Of a stretch of 64,000 nucleotides of DNA, positions 32,512 to 43,831 are shown one piece after another; the stretch's first letter is position 1; each line of letters opens with the position of its first letter. The notes beneath the pieces were generated by a model. That model was not told the origin of the DNA, did no database searches, and saw only the letters and a list, made by a program, of their open reading frames with translations. Made by a program: the position numbers and the translations under genes. Origin of the DNA: Spiroplasma chinense (lineage in GTDB: Bacteria > Bacillota_I > Bacilli_A > Mycoplasmatales > Mycoplasmataceae); the NCBI RefSeq assembly GCF_008086545.1, contig NZ_CP043026.1:868001-932000 (forward strand), written 5' to 3'.

Positions 32512-32859
32512 ATGGCAAACAAAAAAGGTAATAAATCAAATATTTTAACCCCAGAACAAAGAAAAAGACTTGTAAATGATCATTTTAAAAAAGATTTAAG
32601 TTGAAGAGAATTGTCAATCAAATATAATGTTTCATATTCCGCTGCAAGGCAAACTTGTATTAGATTTGAAAACGAGGGAGAAGCTAGTTTTGAAGTTAAG
32701 AGTGGTAACAGTTCTAATCACACAAATATTAGAGTTAATAGTGTAGATCCCAGAGATAAACAAATTGCACAATTACTTAAAAGAAATAAGGAACTTGAAA
32801 TGGAGAACGAAATCATAAAAAAGTTCAAGGAATTTACAAAGAATCAAAAGACAAAGTAA
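32512..32859 (+). CDS. IS3-family OrfA (helix-turn-helix)
   Basis: 115 residues. Starts at ATG 32512, 7 nt after GGAGGT. The N-terminal helix-turn-helix (SNILTPEQRKRLVNDHF... SWRELSIKYNVSYSAARQTC) binds the element ends. The C-terminal leucine-zipper-like helix (IAQLLKRNKELEMENEIIKK) dimerises. It ends in the region where orfB begins. The slippery AAAAAAG at 32817-32823 allows -1 frameshifting to the full transposase. Confidence 0.88.
32817..32823 (+). other. Programmed -1 frameshift site of the IS element
   Basis: A AAA AAG in the orfA frame (ATA AAA AAG) is the consensus slippery heptamer used by IS3-family elements. The -1 frame is open from here to the orfB stop. Confidence 0.8.
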
Positions 32860-33731
32860 CGTTAAATTCCTATTATGTTTTTATCGATGAAAACAGGAAA
32901 TATTATCCTGTGTATTTGATGTGCAGAATTTTTAAAATTACAGAATCAAGTTATTATAGATGAATAAAACGCGGCAAAAAAATATACAAAGTTAAGTTCA
33001 ATTGAACACTCGCAAAAAAGATTTTAAAAATTTATAGAAAAAACATGGGAATGTATGGGGCTCCAAGAATTACTATTGATTTATTCAATAAATATGGAGT
33101 TAGAGCTTCGGAGAAGAAAGTTTGAAGATATATGTCAATTCTTTCAATAAAATCTTTTGTAAGAAAGAAACGTTCTTACAGTGTTCCTAAAGAAAAGAAA
33201 AACACAAAAAGCGGAATACCAAATATAGTTGACAGAAAATGAGGTTTATATGGTCCCAATGAATTATTTGTAACTGATGTGAGTTACATACCATATGGAA
33301 ATCACAAATTTGCTTATTTAAGTGTCATAAAAGATGCTTATAGCGGAATGATTGTTGCATGACACATTTCACTAAAAAATGACCTTATGATTTGAAAAAA
33401 TACATTAAAAAAATTTGAAAAGGTTAGACCTAAAACTCAAATTATTATGCATTCTGATAATGGGTTTCAATACACATCATTATTTATGGCTGAATATTCA
33501 AAAAATAACAACATCATACAATCATGCTCTAGAGCAGGAAACTCTTTAGATAACGCTATGTGTGAAACGTTCTTTTCTTCTTTGAAAACAGAAAGACTTC
33601 ACCATATTAAATTAAATAATCATTATGAAGTTTATGATCAAATAGATAATTATATTAATTATTATAATAATTATAGAATAACAATTAAACACAGAGCTAC
33701 TCCAACTTCAATTTGGAATACATATAATTAA
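32823..33731 (+). CDS. IS3-family OrfB, DDE transposase
   Basis: About 302 residues, entered by -1 frameshifting from orfA. An N-terminal HTH_21-type region (MGMYGAPRITIDLFNKYGV) is followed by the rve integrase core. The catalytic triad is in FVTDVSYIP, MHSDNGFQYTS and ETFFSSLKTE. The C-terminal YINYYNNYRITIKHRATPTSI is typical of the family. Several TGA codons encode Trp. All three acidic residues are present and the frame is intact, so the element could be active. Confidence 0.88.
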
Positions 33732-33749
33732 ATTTAAAATTTCAAGAAA

Positions 33750-33771
33750 GTGAGATAGCTCACAATTTTTT
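33750..33771 (+). terminator. Terminator after orfB
   Basis: GTGAG (33750-33754) pairs with CTCAC (33759-33763), followed by AATTTTTT. It is the first of five consecutive stem-loops before the PTS stop codon. Confidence 0.55.
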
Positions 33772-33781
33772 GCGTTGTCTT

Positions 33782-33946
33782 TTTGAGAGAACCAAAGGGT
33801 TTCACCCTTAGTTTCTCTCAAACTCTCTCCTTAACCTACAAAAGAAAACTTCTTGCTGCGCGTAAAGTTTTCTCTTGACTCTTTCATACAAGCTTTAGCC
33901 AAATTTTGCATAAAAAAACACATTCTATACTTGACAGAATATGTTT
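33782..33946. repeat. Three further stem-loops between IS and PTS gene
   Basis: Stem 1: TTTGAGAGAA (33782-33791) with TTCTCTCAAA (33813-33822), extended by AAGGGT/ACCCTT. Stem 2: AGAAAACTT (33844-33852) with AAGTTTTCT (33866-33874), with a GC-rich loop CTTGCTGCGCGTA. Stem 3: AAACACATTCT (33916-33926) with AGAATATGTTT (33936-33946), one mismatch. No open frame runs through them; base composition is less AT-rich than the surroundings. Confidence 0.5.
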
Positions 33947-33950
33947 AAAA

Positions 33951-33990
33951 AACTCTAAAGCACAGTCTTTTTTTGACCTACCTTAGAGTT
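33951..33990 (-). terminator. Terminator of the second beta-glucoside PTS gene
   Basis: AACTCTAA (33951-33958) pairs with TTAGAGTT (33983-33990) around a 24-nt loop. On the minus strand a run of six U follows. It is 17 nt beyond the PTS stop codon. Confidence 0.6.
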
Positions 33991-34006
33991 AATAATTATT
34001 TTTTAA

Positions 34007-35638
34007 TTATTTAACAACTTTTTGTTGTTTTGGTTTTTTTACTTTCATTTCAATTTTTAAAGTATTTATATCAACATTGTAATCTTCTTGTAATAAATCT
34101 TTTGATCTATTTCAGAAGTATTTTGTTTTTCCTAAAATTAAAGTCATGATAAATGTAACTCCACAACTTAATAGAATTGAAAGGATTCCTCAAACATATC
34201 CTCCACCAATTCAAGTAGTTACACCTGTCAATTCAGGAGCTTGCATTTGGTACATTAAGATTCCAAATATTGAACTTGCACCTTGTAATGCATAAGTGTT
34301 TGATGCTACTAATAACAATGTTCCACAAGCTGTTCCAATTGAACAAGCAATTAATGGGAATAAGTGTTTTAAGTTTACTGTAAATAGTGAAGGTTCTGTA
34401 ATTCCCCCAACAATTGCACTAACTCCATTTGAAACTCCAACATTTTTTAATTCTTTTACACGTTTATGTAATACTGTAAAGGCAATTGTTGCAATTCCTT
34501 GACTGATATTTGAAATTGTAATAAATCCTTGAATAATAGTTGCACCATAAGTTGCTTGTCCTTGAAGAATAATTGGTGTAATTGAGTGGTGCATTCCAGT
34601 AATTACTAAAGGACCATAAAGTGCAGCAATTATTGGTAAAGCAATATATTTTGCAATGTAATTTGTACTTAATCAGTTAATTGATATTGATAAGTAATTT
34701 GTAAATAACATTCCAATTGGTGCAATTATAAATAATGCAAATAGATATGTAACTAATATTATTAAAACTGGTGCAACAATTTGTTTTGCAGTTTGGTTTT
34801 TAATTTTATCAGTTCATCTTTCCATATATACTCCAAAGATTGCAACAACAATCATTGGAATTAATAAACCATTAAAGTTAATTAATCATGGATAATAGTT
34901 TCCATTTCCTGTGATATCAAATCCTGGATAATTTCCTAAAATAGATTCTCCACTTTCAACATCAACAGCTCCCATTTCAACTAATCCTTTTGAAGTTAAA
35001 ATTACCCCAATTATTATTCCATAAACACCATTGGCATTCATAGCTCTAAATACTGTGTAACTTACAACAACTGTTATAAATAGAGAAAATGTTCCTACTA
35101 AAATATCTAGTATGTCTACTACTCATTTAAAGAAGTGAACACTATCTGCAGCACTACTTGCTGGACCAGATCATTCAACTGTTAATAATGACCAAATTGT
35201 TAAAATAAGTCCATACCCTAATAAAGGATATACAATTGGTGAGAAAACATTTGAAATAAAACTTAAAGCTTTATTTCCTCATCCTTTTACTCTTCATTTA
35301 GCTTTAATTTGAGCTATATCTTCTTTTTGTTTTGTTTTAAAGTCAATATTTTTTCTACTAACTCCATCAGATTCATAATCATTTACTTCACAAAAAGCTT
35401 TATAGAAATCTGCAACACCCATACCAATAATTACTTGGTATTGGTTTGAACTTTCTACTTTGTTTATTCCAGTACAATATTTTTGACTTTTAATTTCTTG
35501 TTCATTCACTTTACTTCAATCTCTTAAAGTAAATCTCATTCTTGTCATACAATGTTTAAATGAAATGATATTTTCATATCCACCAACATTTTCAAACAAA
35601 TGTTTAGCATCATCTTGATACATTTTTATATTTGCCAT
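34007..35638 (-). CDS. PTS beta-glucoside/trehalose-type EIIBC
   Basis: 543 residues of the glucose superfamily, IIB then IIC, without IIA. IIB has the phosphorylated Cys30 in SFKHCMTRMRFTLRD. IIC (about 115-520) holds about ten membrane helices and the GGITEPSLF motif. It must receive phosphate from a separate IIA domain, for example that of the protein at 10252. The start is ATG 35638 with AAAGGA upstream. The GH1 gene stop is 17 nt upstream, so the two form an operon. The GH1 partner points to a beta-glucoside rather than trehalose or sucrose. Confidence 0.9.
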
Positions 35639-35655
35639 AAAAATCAATTCCTTTC

Positions 35656-37017
35656 TTATTTGAATTTATTTTCAATTAATTCTTTATATCAACTTGCAGA
35701 TTTCTTAAATTTTCTAGATTGGTCTTTAAGATTTACTTCTACTAGTCCATATCTATTTTTATAAGCATTTCTAAAACTTCAACAGTCAATAGCAGCTCAC
35801 AAATGATAACCAAAACAATTAGATCCCTCTTCAACTGCTCTGTGAATTTGAGTTAAATGATCATTTAAGAATTCTATTCTGTAATCATCTTGAATAATTC
35901 CAGTTTCATCTCTAAATCTTTCTTCATTTTCAACACCCATACCATTTTCTGCAATATATCATGGTATATTGTTAAATTTTTCTTTTATTTCCATACCCAT
36001 TTCGTAAAGTGCTTCAGGATAAATTTCTCACCCACGGTGAGGATTTATTTTAGCATCACTTGGTATTTCTATTTTCATACAATCCATTATTCATCTTGGA
36101 TCTTTACATTCTACAGTTTTAACTCTGCAAGGGAAGTAATAATTTACTCCCAAGAAATCAATTTTTGTTTTCTTAATAATTTCTATTTCTTCATTTGTAT
36201 AAGTTGGTAACATACCAAACTCATCTAAAGTTTTAAATAAAATTGGGTCAAAAGTACCATTATACATAATGTTTAAAGGTCCTCTATTTACATAAGCATC
36301 ATATATTTTTGAAGCTTCAATATCTTCTTTGCTTTGTGAAAAAGCATATGTATAGTTTCAGTTATAAACTACACCAATCGGAGCTTTTAAATTATGTTTT
36401 CTAAATTCTAACAGCACTTTAGAGTGAGCTAGAAATATTCCAAAAGCTTGTTCAACTGCAGCTTTTGGGTCATTTATTGCAGGATAATGTTTATCATTTA
36501 AATATCCTTCATAAACAGGTACTAATGGTTCATTAAAAGTTACATAGTAATCAACGCTATCTTTGTATTCTGTAAATACAAAGTTTGCATATTTTACAAA
36601 AGAATCAATAACTTCTCTTGACTCTCACCCACCCTTTTCATGTGCTCAAAGTGGCATATCAAAGTGAAATAAAGTCATAAATAATTTAATGTTATTACGC
36701 TTGTACTCTTTGATATAATCGTGATAGAAGTCAACAGCTTCTTGATTTAAAGTTTTTCCATCTGGAAAAAGTCTAGCTCAAGAAAAACCAGTTCTAATTG
36801 ATTCTAAACCAATTTGTCCAAACATTTTAAGATCATCTTTGTAATGTCTTGTAATGTCACTGGTAATATCTGGTCCAACTCCTTCAAAGAACAGTTCTGG
36901 ATGTTCTTTGAAGTATTTGTCAAAGGCAAGTTCTCCAATTGGAGTAATTCCTTTACCTTCTGTTTGCATGGCGCTCATAGAAGCACCTATTTGAAAATCT
37001 TTTGGAAATTTTAACAT
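35656..37017 (-). CDS. 6-phospho-beta-glucosidase/galactosidase (GH1)
   Basis: 453-residue GH1 enzyme that cleaves the phosphorylated sugar imported by the adjacent permease. It has FPKDFQIGASMSAMQTEG at the N-terminus, acid/base Glu163 in TFNEPL and nucleophile Glu357 in IAENGMG. WAAIDCWSFRNAYKNRYGL near the C-terminus is the aglycone and phosphate-binding loop. It is only distantly similar to the GH1 enzyme at 8871, suggesting a different substrate. AGGAGG precedes ATG 37017. It is first in the operon and divergent from an RpiR regulator. Confidence 0.92.
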
Positions 37018-37125
37018 ATCAATTCCTCCTTAGACTTATATTAACAAGTTGGAAATTTTTTTGTTAAGAATTTATATCAATGAAAAGTTTTTTGGAAAAT
37101 CAAAAAAACTTATGAGGAGAAATAT

Positions 37126-37881
37126 ATGTTTATATCAATCAAAGAAAAGCTAACTCTAGTTAAAAACAACGACACTAACCCTACACACTCATTAATTGCA
37201 CAATACTTGCTTGATTGTATTGAAAAAGGAGAAACACCTAAATCAAAAGCTTGTGCAGAATATGCTTTTTGTAGTGAAAGCGTATTAACAGCATTTTCCA
37301 AAAAATATGGATATGATGGTTTTAAAGAATTGGCAGTTAGAGTAAAAGTTGAAACTGAATACTATGATTTTGGAACAATTCATAAAAGTGGAGATACTTC
37401 AAAAAAAGATGACTATAGAAATATAATTGAAAGTTCCTTACAAATTATTGACCAACAAGATAAAGAAATTGAAAGTCTAATAGAGCTGATTAAAAAATCA
37501 AATAAAATTGGAGTATTAAGTTGTTATCAACAATACTTTAATAGTGAATTATTTGTAAGTGAATTACAATTACTTGGTTATAATGCTCAAATTAATTATC
37601 AAAGAAAGTCTAACCCTTCAATTTTTAAAGAGATTAATGACAACGATCTATTTGTAATTGTTGGTTTTGGTTTGGATAATCAATACTTAGTTAATTATTA
37701 TAATTTAATCAAAGAAAAAACAGATAACATTGTTGTTATCTGTTCTAGAAGTCAAAAACATAAATTCGACACATATAAGGAAATGATAATTGTAGATTAT
37801 TCAGAAAGAACTTCAATTCTAGATTCTACAAGAAGTGTCTTAATTATGTATTTGTTTAGTAAAATTATTTATAAATTATAA
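37126..37881 (+). CDS. RpiR-family regulator of the second beta-glucoside operon
   Basis: 251 residues. N-terminal HTH (PKSKACAEYAFCSESVLTAFSKKYGYDGF, about 37-68), then a degenerate SIS domain (IGVLSCYQQYFNS, DLFVIVGFGLDN, VVICSRSQKHK). It has the same length and layout as the regulator at 12833. AGGAG precedes ATG 37126. Divergent from GH1-IIBC with 108 bp between starts, which places its operator there. Convergent with the fructose-type PTS gene and shares a bidirectional terminator with it. Confidence 0.88.
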   Translation: MFISIKEKLTLVKNNDTNPTHSLIAQYLLDCIEKGETPKSKACAEYAFCSESVLTAFSKKYGYDGFKELAVRVKVETEYYDFGTIHKSGDTSKKDDYRNIIESSLQIIDQQDKEIESLIELIKKSNKIGVLSCYQQYFNSELFVSELQLLGYNAQINYQRKSNPSIFKEINDNDLFVIVGFGLDNQYLVNYYNLIKEKTDNIVVICSRSQKHKFDTYKEMIIVDYSERTSILDSTRSVLIMYLFSKIIYKL

Positions 37882-37913
37882 AAAGTCAAACCTATTTAAT
37901 AGTTTGACTTTTT
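37880..37913. terminator. Bidirectional terminator
   Basis: AAAAAGTCAAAC (37880-37891) pairs with GTTTGACTTTTT (37902-37913); 12 bp, symmetrical A and T runs. It serves the RpiR gene and the convergent IIABC gene. Confidence 0.8.
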
Positions 37914-37920
37914 ATTAATT

Positions 37921-40086
37921 TTAATAATTTTCTATTTTTTCAATATTAATATTATTATCATTTATAAAAATTTTAAATTTATCTTCTAATAAAGGTTTTT
38001 TGTTTTCTTTTTTAACAAATAAATTACCAATTGAAATAAAGTTATTTTTAAAATCATTTTTTGAATAGTATAATGCAAATTTAGTGTTTGTTTTTTTGTG
38101 GAAATGTATTTTTTGGAATAATGCTTGTCAGCATCCAACTCATACAGCTCCCAACATTATACAAACAATATATAATCATGGATTTGAAGTAAATACTCAT
38201 CCATAGATTGCACCAGCACCAACTGTCATAGTGTTTTTAGTTACTACAAATGGAATTACTGCTAATATAGCACCAGTTACATTTATACAAATTGATCTTA
38301 AAGGATATTTAATTAAGAATGGTATTGCTCCTTCCGAAATTCCAAATAAACCAGTAATAAATGAAGTGTTAGCCTTAACTTTATCATCTAATGTAAAGTA
38401 TCTTGGAACTATTCAAGTTGCAATTGCAATTCCTAATGCCGGAACCGCTATAGCAATATTACCAGCTGCATTTGGAACAAATCTTACAACATCACTGTTT
38501 GAAGTATCTGTTCATAAGAATGTATAAACAGCTCATGCTGATTTATTTACAGGCCCACCTAAATCAAATGCCATCATTCCAGCAATTAACACACACAATA
38601 ATACTAATTGTGTTTGATTTTCGGCCAATTTTTTAAGACCATCTTGTAATGCAACATTTAATCATTCTAATGGGAATCCATAAACTCATCAACCCATTGA
38701 AATTGCTGCAAAGAAACCGATTAAAGGAACAAACAATACAGATCCTAATGGTCTTAACTTACCTTTTGGTGTCATAAACGCAATCACAAATTTAATTATA
38801 TAACCAACTGTTAATGATGTAAGAATTACACCAATAAATCCTGTATTTCTCATAATACATACAAATCCAGCTATTAAACCAGGAGCCAATCCTGCTTTAC
38901 CATTTATAGAGTAACCTATAAATCCTCCTAATAATGTTAGGAATAAGTAACCTAGACCTATATTCATACCAAAGAAATATAATGTTCAAATGAAACCATT
39001 TCAACCTTTTACATCTTGAACTCAATCCTTGCTATCTAAAGTACCTGGAAATAGGCTTGAGAAATTTTCAACGCTATTTTCAACACTTATTAAGGCTAAT
39101 AATTGAGAAATACCAATCATTAAACCAGCACCAATTAATAGCGGTATACAATAACCAATACCAGACATCATATGTTTTAAAATGTCTCTTCCAAATCTTT
39201 TTGCAATATTATCTTTTTTATTGCTTTCAGAAGAATCTATATTTTTTGTATTGAACTCTACTTCTTCTTTTTCTGTAAAATTGTTTTTTACTTTTTCATA
39301 TTTTGAAATTGCTTTTTCAAGTTCTTTTTCTTTATTTTTAATAAAATCATTTGTAGAACATTGGTATTTAAATAAATTATTAAATCTATTTTCTTCATCA
39401 ACCTCTACATCAACAGCTTTAATTAAAAATAAAGCATTTTTTAATTCTTCTTCTGTAATTCTATTTTCCACACCTAAAGATCCGTGCGCTTCAACTTTAT
39501 AATTATAGCCAAGTTTTTCACAAGCATCTTCAATTGCTTTTTTAGCCATATAAGTATGAGCTAAACCAGCAGCACATGAAGAAATTCCTAAAATATATTT
39601 ATCAGATTTCTTTTTATTTTTTTTAACTTCTTTTTCTTTAGTCATAAAGAAAGAATTTAAAACTTCATTAACCTCTGATTCAGTTTTACAATTTTTAATT
39701 TTTTTTCTAGTTTCTGTATCTGCAAGATTTCCAGCTAATATTGATAATTTTTCAAGATAGTCACTACCACCAGATTCTGGAATTAAGAAACTAATAATAT
39801 ATTTAACTTTCTTATTATCGAAAGTTTCTCATTCAATTCCCTCAGATAATTTTATAAAAATTAAACCTGGTTTTGATATTGCTTTTGACTTAGCATGAGG
39901 AATTGCAAATTCATCCTCTAGGCCAGTAGATATTTGATTTTCTCTATTGGTATAAGCTTCTAATACAGAATCTTTGTTATTTGTATAACCATTATCAAGA
40001 GCCACTTTTGATAAAAATTCTAAAACACTATTTTTATCTTTTATATTTTCATTTATAAAAATAATATTATTTTTAGACTCACTCAT
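37921..40086 (-). CDS. mngA: PTS fructose-family EIIABC, probably for mannosylglycerate
   Basis: 721 residues in the order IIA-IIB-IIC. IIA has His64 in EFAIPHAKS. IIB has Cys171 in GISSCAAGLAHTYMA. IIC (from about 275) has GAGLMIGI and FGISEGAIPFLI, typical of the fructose/mannosylglycerate branch. An unusual charged insert lies between IIB and IIC (about 215-265). It is 15 nt downstream of a GH38 alpha-mannosidase, the arrangement of E. coli mngAB, where 2-O-alpha-mannosylglycerate is imported as the 6-phosphate and then split. The substrate is inferred from the neighbour; another alpha-mannoside is possible. AAGGAAGAG precedes ATG 40086. Confidence 0.85.
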
Positions 40087-40101
40087 TTTTCTCTTCCTTT
40101 C

Positions 40102-42780
40102 TTAAATTTCTATTGTTACAAATTCATTTGGATTAATAGTTTCTCTTTTTTCAATTACTTCTTCTTTTAAATTTAAATGATTGAAATTAGAAAGGTTTTT
40201 TATATCTATTACTTTAGTTGTTGGGTTATAAACTCTTATAATTTTTTTATCCCCATCATATTGTTTTTTAAAACAAGACACAACTAAATCTTTATTTATT
40301 TCTGGAATATCTGAAATTAAAGTTTCACCATAATTAAATGAACTTATTTTTTCTGTAGGAAGAACAAACATTTGCCCTTTTGCAAAGAATTTATTCAACA
40401 CTTGATTTTGATAATAAGTTGATGGAGTACATCATTCTTTAGCTTCCTTAACTAAGTTTTTTTCAGAATTATAAGCAACTCTTAAATCAATCAAAATTTC
40501 TTTATCAATTAAATTCGCTTTTGGAGTGTCATGAGGATATTGTTCTATCCCACTTGCTCTTCCAGGTCTAAATAGAAGATCTTTTCTTCCAATTAGAGAA
40601 TATGCTCTAAAAAGAGTAATTGCTATTTTTTCTCTCTTAGTTCCAATAATTTGATATTCGTTACATCCATTTACAAAAACACCAGTTTTTAAATTTTTAT
40701 TTTCCAATCAAACAACACTTTCTACTGATTCAATATCTGTAGGGTAATCATTTCATTCATCTTCTTTTCATGTTTTTAATTCAAAGTCATAATCATAATC
40801 TCTTTTTATAACTCCAAAGGCTGTATCTGAATTTGCAAATGTAGATTCAAGTTTTGTATCTAACACAAATCTTCAACGTATATCTTTTGCTTTATTGATC
40901 AACTTAAAGTTGAAATCAATAAAGTCTTTAGATAGTCAAACTTTAAACTCAACTTTTTGCGTTATTTTTTCATTACCCTCCAAACCATTAGGAACTTCAT
41001 AATCATAAATAACTTTTAGAGTTTCAAATCCATTTGAGTTTTCAATTTTACAAATAGCATTTTTTAAAACATTTGTAGCTTTTTGATCATATGCTTTTGG
41101 AGAAAAGTCATATGAATCTCCAGCATCATAATCAGATTCTATGCTAAATGCATTTTCGATATTTTGATTATTTTTTTTATCAAAAAGATTAAATTGATTA
41201 TTTTCAAATGAAATTTTTCATAAATCATTTTCCAGTGTATTTCTTTCATCTACCACATAATTAATTTTTTCATTAGTTTCTACTAGTTTAATTTTTGTAA
41301 TTGAAGTAGGTTTCATTTTGAATTCTGGAATGATAATATCACTTCAAAACACTTTCTTTTCCTTTGAAGAATCTTGATATTGAGCATCACATTTTTTTTC
41401 AAATTTTTCAGCATCAATTTTAACTTGATCGCATAATTTAAAATCAATTTTTTGACCATTAACATCTTCTAGGTAAAAGTTTTGAGTTTCACTAAAAACT
41501 TTCATTTTTAACTCTTTTTTATTTTCTTCAATTTTTGGATTAAATATAATAAATTCATTAGTTTGTAAATTTTTTACATTAGCTATTTGTCTTTGTAATA
41601 GTGTCACTAATGTTTCCATCATGTCTATTCCCATATTTAATCTTGTTACTACAGTATCGTTTGTATCATCTGTATTACATCCACCAGCACTATCGTGTGC
41701 TTGACATTCAAATAGATATCTTAAAGATTTATCAATCAATTCTTTGTGATAAGTTCCCCCAAGTTTTGCATAAGCTAAATTTAAAGGTTCAACCACATCA
41801 TAAATTAAGTATTCTAAGTGTTTAATACCTTTTTTGATATCTCATCTACCTGAATTTATTGTTTTATGAACTCTTGAAAACTGACCGTATCTCAACTCAC
41901 TTGAAAGTACCTTTAAATCTTCAACATTAATTTCATTTTTTAATAAATCTATATATTCTTCATAACTTGTAATTATTCATTCGTTTTCAGAATCTAATTT
42001 ATTTACTTCATCAATAATTTCTACCAAGTTTTCAAAGAATGTCATTTGATCAGAACCAAATGGGAAAAGTATTTTGCCATTAGTGTTTAAACTAACTGAT
42101 TTTAAGTGATTTAAAATTTCTCTGTTATCATTCATCATTTCATGATAAAGTTTTTTAGCATTATTTTTAATATCATCTTTATCATAACCATCATGGAATA
42201 AATCATATAAGAAATTTCCACCACATGTATAACCAAATTTATATAAGTTATACTCTAGTATTTTTGAACCATCAATACCTTCTCAATTATTTAGAACACC
42301 ATCTTTAATTTGTTCACCTTTAACACCCCTTCAATGAATAAACCCTTTCATATCGAAAGAATTAAAGATTTGAGGTAAATTGGCGTTAAAACCAAATGAA
42401 TCTGGCATATATGCAATTTTCATATGGTTCCCATATTTTTGACTTTCTTTTACACCAGTCAACATATTTCTAACTATTGACTCACCAGTAACGTTGAAAG
42501 TATCAGTTTGTGTGTATCATGGACTCACCACCAACTTATCAGCTGCTACCATTTCTTTGATTTTAGATTCACCATCTTTATAAATTTCTCTATAGTCATC
42601 AACTATTGAGAATTGTGAATCAAAAACATATTTATACATACTTGAACCATTTTTTTTGAAATAGTCGTATATTTTATTAATATTATTTACCAAAAAAACA
42701 TTTGATGTAGATTTAGTAAAATATCATTCTTTATCTCAGTGAGTATGTGGCACTAAGTATATTTTTCATTTCTTTTGCAT
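40102..42780 (-). CDS. mngB: GH38 alpha-mannosidase (MngB-like)
   Basis: 892 residues, the size of bacterial GH38 enzymes (MngB about 880). The metal-binding motif VPHTHWDKEW starts at residue 10. The nucleophile lies in AYMPDSFGFN (Asp near 136), and the conserved ECQAHDSAGGCNTD supplies another metal-binding His-Asp pair. The middle helical bundle and C-terminal beta domain (to TIEI) complete the fold. No signal peptide, so it acts in the cytoplasm on the phosphorylated mannoside from the PTS. AGGAGG precedes ATG 42780. It is the first gene of a two-gene operon preceded by an RpiR regulator. Confidence 0.9.
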
Positions 42781-42844
42781 TTTTTTCCTCCTGTTCATTT
42801 TTAGTTTACTATTTCAAAATTTATTTTTCATTATGATTAAAAAA

Positions 42845-42863
42845 AACGGAAAATTATTCCGTT
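42845..42863 (-). terminator. Terminator of the mng regulator gene
   Basis: AACGGAA (42845-42851) pairs with TTCCGTT (42857-42863), and the minus-strand RNA then runs into U6. The RpiR stop codon overlaps the stem. Confidence 0.65.
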
Positions 42864-43722
42864 AAAACTTTAAATTCTTAATTTTTTTAGGCTTAATTCA
42901 CCATGAATACTCATCATTAAACTTACTTGATTCAAAGAAAAGATCTTTATATTTATGTAAAGCTCTGGTCTTAAAAAAATTATTGAAAAATAAAAAATCT
43001 GTAGATGGTGAAACTATTACAAGTTTTGTATAAATATCATTCATTTTCATTAAATTAGAAGTAATTATTGCATCATCAACTCCATCTTTGTTATAGTCAG
43101 AGTTTCCTGTAATCATAATTATTTTGCAATTTTTATTAAGTTCTCTAATCTTATTGATTAAAATCATGTTTTTCTTACTTCTTCCTGATAGAGAAAAAAC
43201 TACAAACAATGAATTTTCCTTAACAGTATTAAAATTAAATGAATAATCATCTTTAGATTCATTAACAAAGTGTCAATTATTAAAGTTTATTAAAAATTTT
43301 AAAGCAAAAAAATCATATGCAGCTATTCCAGAATAACCAAGCCCACAAATATAAAGAGTCTTTCTTTGCTCAAAAATTTCTTTTAATAAGTCATCAATTT
43401 TATCCAATTGGTTTTCAAACATTACATTATTGTTGTCAATAACATCTTCAATTGTACTTTTCATTATATTTATTTGTTCGTTTTCTTCGTTTTTATACTT
43501 TGAAGTATGAAGAAAAACTCTGAATTCATTAATTGAACTTATATTAATTTTTTTAAAAAAATTATATATAAACGACATTCCACACCCATATTGTTGACTT
43601 ATATCTTTTAAGTTACTGTCCAATATTAGATCGATGTTGTTTTTACAAAAATTTAAAAAATCTATATCTTTTTTATTTAATTCATTTACCTTTTTTTCAA
43701 CTTCACTAAATTCTTTTTTCAT
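42862..43722 (-). CDS. RpiR-family regulator, intact SIS domain
   Basis: 286 residues, longer than the other RpiR proteins here. The HTH is at about 38-70 (LKDISQQYGCGMSFIYNFFKKINI). The SIS domain is better preserved: LYICGLGYSGIAAYDFF (about 125-140) and FVVFSLSGRSKKNMILI match the classic phosphosugar-binding loops. ATG 43722 follows AAGGA. Located directly upstream of mngB-mngA in the same direction and probably their regulator; in E. coli this role is played by a GntR protein instead. Confidence 0.87.
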
Positions 43723-43781
43723 AACTATATTCCTTATCTTTAAAATTATAATCCGTTATTTTGATAATGAAAAGAAAAACA

Positions 43782-43829
43782 AAAAAATACAGCAAGTATT
43801 GATGATTCAAAACTTTAACTGTATTTTTT
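43782..43829. terminator. Terminator between the RGG gene and the RpiR gene
   Basis: AAAAAATACAG (43782-43792) pairs with CTGTATTTTTT (43819-43829) around a 26-nt loop. It follows the stop of the minus-strand RGG gene. Confidence 0.6.
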
Positions 43830-43831
43830 AA

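Larger units (their letters stand above)
32425..33731 (+). mobile_element. IS3-family insertion sequence (IS150-like)
   Basis: orfA and orfB overlap with a classic A AAA AAG slippery site, and orfB encodes the DDE integrase of the IS3 family. Ends are not certain: AACTCTAAAGT (32425-32435) has a near-perfect inverted match at 33980-33990, but the latter is also one arm of the neighbouring PTS terminator. No clear target duplication was found. The stated right limit is the orfB stop; the element may extend to a terminator at 33771 or beyond. Confidence 0.8.

Noticed and set aside
34007-35638. Naming the IIBC permease as the trehalose transporter
   Set aside because: No phosphotrehalase gene is near; the adjacent GH1 enzyme points to beta-glucosides.
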